Positions 24,738-34,535 of a DNA stretch of 64,000 nucleotides are shown here, one piece after another (position 1 is the first letter of the stretch; each line of letters begins with the position of its first letter). A model generated the notes under the pieces. The model saw nothing but the letters and a program-made list of their open reading frames with translations, had not been told where the DNA came from and did not search any database. The DNA comes from Daphnia pulex (lineage: Eukaryota > Arthropoda > Branchiopoda > Diplostraca > Daphniidae), in assembly GCF_021134715.1 (NCBI RefSeq), contig NC_060024.1:8990001-9054000 (forward strand), in the 5' to 3' direction. Made by a program: the position numbers and the translations under genes.

Positions 24738-26974
24738 ATGTGTCGACACACAGGGATCCTCGTTTGCTTTGCTTGCTTGTTCCTGTCTGCCCATTCCTCA
24801 TCACATATTCAAGATAAAAATGAAGAAGTGTGCAGTACCACAAAGCTTTTTGAAATTCACAGCAGCAATGGTTCTTTATCATTGGAAGGACTTGATAAAA
24901 TTTTGAAATCTGTCAGAAGTTTTTGTTCGTCACATTGGAAAGAAAAAGAAGATACTTCTCATCATGTTCATACTGTTTCAGAAGTTGCACCAGGCATAGA
25001 CTCTGAAAAGCCTGTTGCAAAAACTGAATCATCAGAATCATCTACTAAAAATGGTAATTATTTTTGTTGACAGTTAAAGCAGTTATTTTAGTATGTATAA
25101 TTTGTAACTTTGTCTCTCTTGTAATTTGATGCAGCCTGGCTTTATGCTGGTGTGAGTGTCCTGTTCATATCTACTTGTGGTCTGGCTGCTGTAGCAGTAA
25201 TCAAAATTCTCCCTCAGTGGTTGTTTCAACCTGCAATACAGTATCTAGGTAATCAATTGAGATAATTCAATTTAAACAAAAAAGCAGATAATCAGTTTAC
25301 TATGTATTAATTTCTAGTCGCATTGGCGGTTGGCACACTAACTGGTGACGCCATACTACATCTGATCCCTCATGTAAGTCTCTTAACATGTGAAAATTTC
25401 AAAAAGTTTCATTTATCATCTCATTACAAGCAGGCGTTTACAGCTGTTCATCATTCGAGAAGTGTAATAGAATCTCAAAAAAATGCAACATTTGAATCCC
25501 ACAATGAACATTCTGAGTTACACGAGGACCATCATAGCGACGAGCATGGGCATGACTCGATTGTCGTATGGAGAGGAGTTGTTATCCTTACTGTATTGGT
25601 CGTATTTTTTATTGTTGAGCGGTTGTTGAACATTTTTGGCGAATGGCGGCAGCGACTGCAATCGACAAAACAGGTAACTCCGCAATCTCCGCTTCACATA
25701 AGGTGTACCTTCTAACTTATTTTGCATTGTTGCCTTGTTTAGGTCGATAAAGTTGTGCATTTGCTGTCTGGATCAAGCAAAATGGTGGGTGAAAAACTAT
25801 GTCGTCATCATCGGCATAGCCACCAAGGTCATAAGAATCATCAGCATCAAGATAGTGCAACGAGTACGGGTGAAGGAGACCAGCATTTGCTTGAGCCAAG
25901 AATTAGTGATGCAACGCATGGGGAACCTGACGCAGATCTTCTAGTCAGCTGCGTTAAGGAAGTAACATTTCTTAATAATGGAGAAGAAGACTGCGCAAAC
26001 AAAGTGGCAGCTGACGAATGCTCCGGACCAAAAGATCAGCAAAATGGCTGCTCCGAATGGCAGGGTCTTGTGGTTGGAAAACCACTAATTTATTGTGCTT
26101 CTCACGAAATTTGTGATGGCAGTGACTCCGCCGCTTCCGCTCCTGAAAGTCAACGATTACCAGAATCGTGTCAGTCTGAGCATTTATTAAGTGTTAAAAC
26201 TAAAGGATCTAACGGCTCATTAGCGCGACCAGTAGAGGAAACAACGGCCGCTCGACAGGCCGATTCGCTCACTGTATTCATTTCTGAGCACCACACGTCG
26301 CATCACGGGCACTCGCACTCTCATGGACACATTCACGCCCGTCCTGATGGCGTCGCTTCGCTTGCGTGGCTTGTACTTGCAGGAGATGGAATGCATAACT
26401 TATCGGACGGTTTAGCCATCGGAGCTGCTTTTGCAGCTTCCATTACTGGAGGTTTTACTACAGCGATCGCCGTTTTGTGCCACGAACTTCCTCATGAACT
26501 TGGTATTTCTATAACATTTTAATAACGAATTAGTCTTCAATCCTAAGCTTTTTTAATTTTCGCTAAAGGGGATTTCGCTGTACTGTTAAAAGCTGGAATG
26601 ACGATCAAGCAAGCCATGATTTGTAATTTGATTTCCTCCTTCCTCTGCCTACTGGGAGTGCTGGTAGGACTTGCTATAGGATCAGCGCACAATACAGCTC
26701 CCTGGATATTCGCTGCCACCGGAGGCATGTTTCTTTATATCGCACTCGTCGATATGGTATAGTAAAATATTTAGAATTGAGGAAAAGAAACATTAACATT
26801 GATCAAAATTTTCCCTTACAGATGCCAGAATTGAACGGACATTCTGGGAAACATCGTTCGGCTCTATTGCAGTTATTACTTCAACTTTTTGGCCTTCTAA
26901 GTGGTTTTGCAATTATGTTAACCATAGCTCTATATGAGCACGAGCTCAGCGAGGTCTTACAATCTCTTCTTTGA
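24738..26974 (+). CDS. SLC39A: ZIP zinc transporter, LIV-1 subfamily (SLC39A)
   Basis: Seven exons (24738-25053, 25135-25248, 25318-25373, 25434-25673, 25743-26502, 26569-26756, 26822-26974) join in phase to about 608 residues. A signal peptide ([15 protein letters not shown]) leads a short extracellular domain. The transmembrane core has [19 protein letters not shown] long variable loop holds two His clusters, including [17 protein letters not shown]. Then come [18 protein letters not shown] and the LIV-1 signature [18 protein letters not shown], whose His and Glu residues form the binuclear metal site. The C-terminus is [17 protein letters not shown]-1 ZIPs import zinc (sometimes iron or manganese) into the cytosol. 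The exact paralogue (ZIP6/10/12 or another) could not be fixed. It diverges from the ZnT gene. Confidence 0.93.
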
Positions 26975-27235
26975 ACGTGCGTTAAAAATAATGGGGAGAA
27001 CCGATTTGGTTGTAACATACGCTTTTTCAGATGCCATGTGTCTTGTAATGAGACGGGAAGGAATGAGGCTGTATTCAAGTAATTGTGTTCGCTATGACAT
27101 GTGTAATATGCGCGTTATTTGACAAGGAAGTGTTACTGTTCTGGTGTTGATTTCTCAGTTCCTCTTATGCGACAAATCTCAAAAAAACAAGAAAAACAAG
27201 GTAACACACAAACAAATGTTTAGCTGTAAATTATT
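26975..27235. other. Convergent 3' UTRs of ZIP and STRAD
   Basis: The stop codons of the ZIP gene (+) and STRAD (-) are 261 bases apart and face each other. No gene is visible between them. Confidence 0.45.
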
Positions 27236-28582
27236 TCAATCATAGAAATCCCATGCAATTGAATCTCGGGATAAACGCTGATCTTCTTTGTCGTCGTGGG
27301 TAAACGTTGCAGATTCCAGTTGGGCACTGTTGAATGTTGGTTCGTTTTCTATTGTAGGACTTTTTGACAAGTTCTGTATTGTGGGGATGGAGATTAAGGT
27401 CAGATACTCCAGCCAGTTGGCTACTGAACCTTTTCGGATGGACTGAATGAAGGGATGCTTCAATAACTGCGTAGAACCTGGTCTAAGTCCGGGATCTAGT
27501 TGTACACAAAGCATTGTGAAGCGGTGAAACGATCGAGAAAAAGTTCGTTGGTATGCAGCTTCCAGTCTTGCGTCAATGTTGCTGCAAGCCGTGACTCCAT
27601 CGAAAACACCAGAATCTGCAGGCTGATTAGGTAGAATAATTCGGTGTTCGGGAGGAGGAACTGTGGTGCAATCCCAGATCTGAGGAGGAGGGCCATTGAG
27701 CTTATTGATAAGTAATTGAGTTGAAGGTAAATCAACAAAGGGAGCAACACCGTTTGCTAACTCGCAGGCCGTTATACCAAGGCTGTAGATGTCGGACTTT
27801 TCACAGTAGCCACGTAAGTTCTGTTGTAGTACTTCAGGACTCAACCAGCAAAAGTTCTGTTCAGCATCGATGGGGTAGTCAAAGACGGCCGTTTGCCAAC
27901 GCCCTTTTTCGACTATGCAATAAGCATCCCTTAAACCTGTCAACATGACTTGTCCCTTTGATGATATCAAAATATGACTGGCTTTGACACTTCTATGGAT
28001 GTAGCCTTTTGAATGTAAGTAGACCAGAGCATGTAGAACGTCACGTAAAATCCCTGCAATAACAACTTCTGGAAATCCATTGCTAAAATGTGTCTGGATG
28101 AGATCCAAAGCTGACCCATAATCAACAAGTGGGGTGACAATACATAAGCTGTGTCCAATAACAAAACTATCAATACATGTCAGCAGGTTTTCATGACTTA
28201 AGTTTCTCATCAGCCAAATTTCCTGTAAAAATGTGTTAGCGTTAGTTTGCTGTGTTAAGAATACATTTTTTCAACATACCTTCAGAAAGCGACAAATTTC
28301 TTTGCGACAGTCTTCCAGATTATACTTCCTCACTGCCAAATATGATTGATCTGATTGATATGAACTTTTCTTAGTAGCCAACAAGACAACTCCAGAATCA
28401 AAACACTGGCCAAATGATTTTAGAATATTGTAAGAATCATGACGACCTACTCCATTTGAGGAATCATTCTTTACTACCTCAACCTATTTAAATGGGAGAC
28501 TGATCAATCATTGTCATTTGAACTACATAGCAGCACGATATACCTCTTGGTTCCATCCATCAGGTTGATCAGAGGTGGCCAT
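27236..28582 (-). CDS. STRAD: STE20-related adaptor pseudokinase STRAD
   Basis: Three coding exons, 28582-28544, 28483-28280 and 28222-27236, give 409 residues, similar to STRADA (431). The kinase-like fold has the STRAD signatures SVKASHILI, WLSPEVLQQNLRGY and KSDIYSLGITACELANG. Catalytic residues are degenerate: the HRD loop reads HRS, and the DFG position reads GLR. It is therefore a pseudokinase. STRAD binds LKB1 together with MO25, activating LKB1 and keeping it cytoplasmic. The C-terminus ends AWDFYD; the WDF resembles the WEF motif through which STRAD docks on MO25. A candidate 5' UTR exon ends at the donor near 28815 (CAG/GTAACT on the minus strand). Confidence 0.93.
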
Positions 28583-28955
28583 TTCATGCCGTTGATAATA
28601 AGTGATCCAGCACCAACATCCAGGACTGTAAAAGAAATAAAACAAAATATAGTTTACTTCAAGAAAACAGTAACCCTTTCAAAAATTGCACCAGCAAGAC
28701 ATTTCAGTATGAAAACAAAATTGCTATTGTTTGGTGACACTTCTCAACAGAAGCAAGAATTCAACTGAACTGAAAATAAACAAAACATAAAAAGTTATTT
28801 AGTTACCTGTCAGTTAATAACAATCAACTTAAATCATTTATGTTTAACGACGGAAATAGGGGTTTAATAAAATAATATTACAACTTTTTTAAAACGATCC
28901 TCTCCCTTCCTCCCGATAGCCTACAGGAAAACGTCTGCCATACCTCCCTTTTTTA

Positions 28956-29240
28956 TCAAGGTTGAACGTTGTCTAGTCTCGAGTTGGGAAAATTAACGGG
29001 AGGAAGAGTCTGAAAACCTATCTCGTTCGTACCCTGTTTGAGGTAGGGTATATATAATATTCGTGAAGGGGTATGAAATAAAAGGTAAATTTTTCCTTTG
29101 TTTTTGCCAAACGAATAGCTTACCTTTGCCGGCAGGGGCTTGACAAAACGATTCATTCGATCTTGGTGTTGGTCGAAACCGGCCGCACGTCCATTGCTTT
29201 CTTGAATTTGTATTAATTCTAGAGTAGTCAGAATTTTCAT
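28956..29240 (-). CDS. Unrecognised 64-residue protein
   Basis: Two exons, 29240-29124 and 29033-28956, join in phase 0 to a 64-residue product. Donor AAG/GTAAGC and acceptor CTCAAACAG/GG are both good. Unspliced, the same frame stays open to the same stop and gives 94 residues. The sequence begins MKILTTLELIQIQESNG, is polar, and has no signal peptide or clear membrane segment; FVKPLPAKG precedes the exon-2 tail GFQTLPPVNFP. I do not recognise the family. Its start is only 150 bases from the CPEB/Orb2 start on the opposite strand, so they would share a bidirectional promoter. It could still be a chance frame, although the promoter position and splice fit argue for a gene. Confidence 0.5.
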   Translation of the reverse strand: MKILTTLELIQIQESNGRAAGFDQHQDRMNRFVKPLPAKVSYSFGKNKGKIYLLFHTPSRILYIPYLKQGTNEIGFQTLPPVNFPNSRLDNVQP

Positions 29241-29389
29241 CTGATTACTTTATTACCATTGTGAAAGTAATTTTTTTAAATGACGTGTTAATTTTGTGGT
29301 ATCAATCGATTCATTTTTCTTTTGTTCGAAATTGAAGGGGAGCGGAACGTTCTACGGCCGTAGAACACCACCACGTCAACTGAGAGAAG
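29241..29389. promoter_or_regulatory. Bidirectional promoter / 5' UTR region of Orb2 and small gene
   Basis: Only 149 bases separate the two divergent start codons. The stretch includes a perfect 18-base palindrome, GTTCTACGGCCGTAGAAC (29349-29366), whose end is 23 bases before the CPEB ATG. Confidence 0.5.
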
Positions 29390-32342
29390 ATGCCTAGCTT
29401 TCCACAAGTAAGGACCTCGTGTTTTGAGCTCTTCTGAATTTGTTTTAAAATATTGCAGTGCTCTTAGTTTTAGGCTTGGTTTTTAGTTAAAAATAAGTGA
29501 GATTGTTTAGAATTGTCACGGCAAAGTTAGAAATGTCGCTGTAGAGGGTCCAGTCCGGAAATTGAGTAACTGATTTTTCTCATCCCTTTTTTTAAAATTT
29601 GGACCGTTAAACTTTCGACAAATACCCAATCGTGTAAACTAAGTTGTATTTTTTTCATTTGCAGTTAGGACTCGGTAGTGATCCATCAGTTGATTTAGGA
29701 TTTGGTCTTAACTTGAGTCGTTTGTGTGGCACGAACTCAAACGGCAACCAAGTTCAATCTGCTCAAACCAACAACGGGACGAGCAACAGTGGCACGATGG
29801 GTGAAGCTACGAATTTGGAGATTATGCAGAGAATCAATGCCATGTTGGAGAACAGTCTTGATCTTACTAACCTCACTGGAGAGGTGGCATCGAAACGCAA
29901 CTATACTGGTAAATTGTTTGATTGTATTACGTCGGAAGTCGCGCTCATTGTGATCTGTGTGTAGATTCCTTGTCCATGTCGGATTTGTTCTCCGGTTTTA
30001 GTTCTAATGGGAACAATGGGAACAATGGGAATCAAATGGTTTCTCAGCAAGATGACGTTTTGGCTAACTTGTTGCAACAACATCAACTCAGCCAAGCTAT
30101 AAAGCAGCACCAGTTGGAGCAACAAAGGGAGCAACAGAATCAATTGAAGTCTTTTAGCTCGTCATCGCTGTTCCTCAACAAGGTATGTCTTTCTTTTGTG
30201 AATATGATTAAAATACTAAATCAAGGATTGTAGAATGAAGGCCAGTCAATGAACAAATTGATCCCCAATTCTTCAAACAACAATCAGCCATCGCAACGCT
30301 CCATGTCGTTGAGCCAACATCGCCAATCGATGGCCAGCTCGGGATTAGGAGACTCGCCTACTTCATCCGCGTCATCGCCCGTTGCTAGTGGCCAGCCACG
30401 TACTACTCGTTCACAATCTACTGGAGGTTTTAGCAGCTCTATGCAGCCAGGGATTCACTCAACGCCCACTTCGTGTTGTCGTCCTATTCGCGGGACTTCT
30501 CTTTTTAGGTAGGAAAAAGTATTTTAGTAGTAGGATCATAAATACATTATCATTCATTGTAGGGAATCGGGCAGCCCTACTTTGGAACAGGTTTTGATGA
30601 TGGGTTGTCAACGCGGCCATGATGGGCAAGGTGCCTCACCAACTGAATCGGATCTTTCCATGTTGAGCTCGTCGGGAATTTCAAGCGTCGAGTCTTCGCT
30701 TACTGAATTAATGGTAAAACCACTTGTTGCGTACGTTTGACAAGACGTAGTAATGATCCTGTTGATCCCTTTTTTATTTTCAGCAAAGTCTCAATATGTC
30801 GGGAAGTAGCACGTCTGGCGTGTCGCCGCCGAGTGTGAATCCATTTTCTAATCAGGGGTTGCAGCAACAACTTACCTATCAACAGCAACAGGCTTTACAA
30901 AACAGCAAACTGCAGGCAGCTTTGCAGCAGAATGGATTGGCCCAACTTGGTAGCCTGACTGGAAATGATATGAGCCCACAGAGTTTGCAAACACTGCAGA
31001 CCAATCTGCAAAATCTCCAGGAACTGGCCAATCTCCAGAACCTTCAAGCATGGCAAAATCTTCGTAATCTTCAAAGTCTGCAGGTAATTTTGTGTAGTTG
31101 ATTTAAGTTAAGCTTCCAGCTGATTATTGATTGTCAAACAGGCTATTGCTGGGAACGCAAATGGATTATCTTCTCTTTTAAACGGATCTTCTGGCAATGG
31201 GGTCGATCGTAATGCGTTGAATGCTGTGGAGAATGCATTGCAATCATCTTGGTCACCCTCGTTGAGTGCTGCTGCCCTTGGATTAGGGTCGGGATCTTTC
31301 AATTCTTCATCAGGCCCAACTGATGGAAATAGTAATCTGGAACGAGCTGCTCGTATGTACCGCAACGCTGCTTCTCTTTGCGAACCAACATGCACTTGGA
31401 GTGGTCATCTTCCTCCGCGCGCCTACAAGAATGCTACGTATTCTTGTAAAGTCTTCCTAGGTGGCGTCCCATGGGACATAACTGAAGTATCGCTCACTAA
31501 CGCTTTCAAGCAGTTTGGATCAATCAAGGTGGAATGGCCAGGCAAGGACAATGTGGCTAATCCCCCCAAAGGTTATGTTTACATAATTTTCGACAACGAG
31601 AAACACGTCAAATCTCTATTGCAAGCTTGCACGCACGACTACAGCAACGGTGGTAGCTGGTACTACAAGATTTCTTCGCGTCGCATGCGCTCAAAGGAGG
31701 TGCAGGTTATTCCCTGGATGTTGAGCGACAGCAACTACGTCCGTTCGCCAACTCAGCGTCTTGATCCCCAGAAAACTGTCTTCGTTGGAGCTTTGCATGG
31801 AATGCTCAATGCTGAAGGTTTGGCGCACATTATGAATGACTTGTTTGGTGGTGTTCTCTATGCTGGAATCGACACGGATAAATTTAAATATCCTATTGGA
31901 TCGGGCCGTGTTACTTTCAACAACAATCGCTCGTACATGAAAGCTGTGGCTGCTGCGTTCATCGAGATCAAGACTCCCAAGTTCACCAAGAAGGTTCAAG
32001 TGGACCCGTATTTGGAGGACTCGCTCTGCGCCACCTGCGGCGTCCAGCAAGGCCCATACTTCTGTCGCGATCTTGCTTGTTTCAAGTACTTCTGTCGTTC
32101 CTGCTGGCAGCTACAACATCATTCGGATTACGTGAAGCATCATAGACCACTAATGTTTGTCTTTAAAGCATAGACATTGTTGGCGAGTTGAAGTTACAAT
32201 ATTTTCTTTTCATAGGCGCCACTACAAAGGTTCCGGGACGGCTTCTGGATCGCAGATAACCACCGCGTCTTCGCCAATTGCCAACCAGCATCAAGGTTAT
32301 CAACAAACTCCCGATCTTCCTCAACCTACGGACAGTAACTAA
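29390..32342 (+). CDS. orb2: Cytoplasmic polyadenylation element-binding protein, CPEB2-4/Orb2 class
   Basis: Eight exons (29390-29407, 29665-29908, 29965-30182, 30234-30508, 30563-30713, 30784-31083, 31142-32154, 32216-32342) join in phase to about 781 residues. The N-terminal half is low-complexity, rich in Asn, Ser and Gln, with Leu/Gln repeats ([20 protein letters not shown]). This resembles the prion-like region of Orb2. RRM1 (from residue 505) has [22 protein letters not shown]2 (from residue 613) has [20 protein letters not shown]. The C-terminal zinc-binding ZZ domain begins [23 protein letters not shown]2-4 proteins bind U-rich 3' UTR elements, control polyadenylation and translation, and act in germ line and long-term memory. 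The first coding exon encodes only MPSFPQ. Confidence 0.95.
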
Positions 32343-32431
32343 CTGGAATTAATTCCCTTTGCCTGTGACACTATTGGCACATCAATCCGAACAATTTTGC
32401 CTCCCATTGAGGGCTGAGCCTTGATTTTTTT

Positions 32432-32438
32432 TTTTTAT
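32432..32438 (+). promoter_or_regulatory. CPE-like element in Orb2 3' UTR
   Basis: TTTTTAT occurs 90 bases after the Orb2 stop codon. This is the canonical cytoplasmic polyadenylation element, which CPEB-family proteins recognise, so autoregulation is possible. Confidence 0.4.
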
Positions 32439-33858
32439 ATAGCAAGCCACTCTTTGATTGATGGAATTTCCATGTGGAAGTTTGAAACTTTTTTGTTTGC
32501 CCTCGAAGGTCTTAAAGATTTGAATTGCTATTTTTCTAAATTAGTGTATCTTTATAATGAATTTTCAGATGGTTCTTTCTTAATTGAAGAATCTCGTCTA
32601 GGGGATACGCGCACTGTTGGTAGTTTTTTTTTTTCTTTTTTTTTCATCTTAAACTCTTTAATGTAGGCGGCTATATCCGAACCATGATTTTTCAAATTAT
32701 TCATAGTATTTCGAATATTTACTTTTTTCTTAAACGGAAGCATTTTTCCTGCAGCAGAAGGCAAAGTGTCCTCCAACTATAGCCTTAACGTTTTTAAACG
32801 CTCAAATGCTCAAGCCGCCATTTCTCGATTTTCCTGGCCGTCCAACTTTTTCTTAACATTTTTTTTTGTGAACCTTTATAGTTCTTAGAAAACGAGTTGG
32901 TTGCAAACGAAGGGCACATTTTACAGGTCGTGGCAATACGTCACGTCTTTCAGATTTTCCTCGGGTAATTTCTTAACTATTCTGCATAGAGAATAGAGCA
33001 CAATCTACCTCAGGCTCATTTAGTATCTTAAAATATTTGTAAATTTTCTTCAATATTGATCAGATTTTTTTCTATATTTCTGGATATGCACTTTTCTGTT
33101 TTCTCTCTTCTACTTGAGTATTGTTTGTATGTTTTTGTCAAACTCTTACTGAAAATGTTGCAGACTTTGGACCTCCTCTTGGCTAATGGTTAACGTCTCA
33201 CACTCCTCCCTTTTAGACAAAACGTAGGATTGTTTTGTTTTCTTGTTTTGGTTCCTTTTTGCAGAAGGTCATAACATTTAATTTAATACAAAGTTCGAGC
33301 AAACATTTTATGGAGTTTTTATTTCTTCATGACACATGTACGGTTTTATTCAAAGGAGATCTTACGAGTGCTAGTAACGTGCGCTCTACATATTTGAAAA
33401 GAAAGTAAATAGGAGGTTTGATCAATGAAAATAAAGGGTAAACTGTGAGCAATTAGCGTTTGTGAAATTATTTTTCTATGCGTGAGATGTCATGTTGGGA
33501 CGAAATCACATTTTCAAGCATTTCAAACAGTAGAAAATGAGAAATTATTGCATTTCATAAGGTGTTCAGTTCATTAATGCCAAGTTATAAAGGCTAAATA
33601 TGAACCGCATGTTTCATATTTTCCACCAGTACAAAGGATTTTAATTCGGAAAATCATTTCGTGACTTCTTGCCAGATATCACGATGTATTTTTTAACTTA
33701 TGCTTAATTGTAATTCAAAAAATGCTTTTATTACTCAATTTTACACAGTACGATATAATGTATATGATTTGTAAACCCATGTAGTAGGGAATAGAAGCAA
33801 AAAGCAATCTTAATCTACTAAAGGTTTTTCAAAAAATTTCCCACACAACGAATAGCAA

Positions 33859-33870
33859 GCCATCTAGTGG
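33859..33870 (-). promoter_or_regulatory. CTCF core motif match
   Basis: Read on the minus strand the sequence is CCACTAGATGGC, which fits the 12-base CTCF core CCASYAGRKGGC at every position. It lies between Orb2 and myosin V. Motif match only; no occupancy evidence. Confidence 0.35.
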
Positions 33871-34215
33871 CCGCTAACGTTTAAATAAAAAAGTATTTTG
33901 AAAGAAATTTAAAAAAAATCTAATTTTCCGTTATTAGATGTAACACTGCGTCACAAAAATTTGTTTATCTAGTTGATAAAATGGTTGACACCAAAAAATA
34001 CGATTGGAGCGGCGGCTGTAAGAGATGATAAGCGTTTTATAATCATGCATTTTAATGTTATAATGCGAAAGAATTAGGTCAGACATTTCTCTATCTGCCA
34101 TAACCGAATGAAGAAATTTATTTATTTATTAAATTAAACAAAGTTTCCCTATAAAAGACTGACGAAATAAGGAAAATTTTGATTTTTTGTGAGGAAATCA
34201 TATTTCACGCTCGTG

Positions 34216-34223
34216 TGACGTCA
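34216..34223. promoter_or_regulatory. cAMP response element upstream of myosin V
   Basis: A perfect TGACGTCA lies 313 bases before the myosin V ATG, in the likely promoter. It is a consensus CREB/ATF site. Confidence 0.45.
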
Positions 34224-34535
34224 GCAGACTGATCAGCTGTTTGAGCCAAGACAGCGACAGTTGACTGAGGAGTTTGCCCGCAGTGCCCTGCTGTCAAAAC
34301 GAGCTTATACATATACTCTTGCACCGTGTGCGGTCTGTTGAATTTGACTTCGTCGTTTGAATTAGACTTTAGATCATATCATCTACTGTCGATATTACAT
34401 AAGACAACAGTTTCGTTGGTTATAACTTACAGCTGAAGTAGTCCAGTTTCTCTGATGTCGTTGCTATCGATGCTGAAGGTGCGAGAGAGAATTTTATAAC
34501 GGGAATCGTAAGAACCGTGAGGTTTTCTGTAAAAA

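Larger units (their letters stand above)
32343..34535. other. Orb2 3' UTR and myosin V upstream region
   Basis: No coding exon was found. The first part is T-rich with a CPE-like TTTTTAT (32432-32438). An exact CTCF-core match lies at 33859-33870 and a perfect CRE (TGACGTCA) at 34216-34223. The last 300 bases should contain the myosin V promoter and 5' UTR. Confidence 0.5.
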
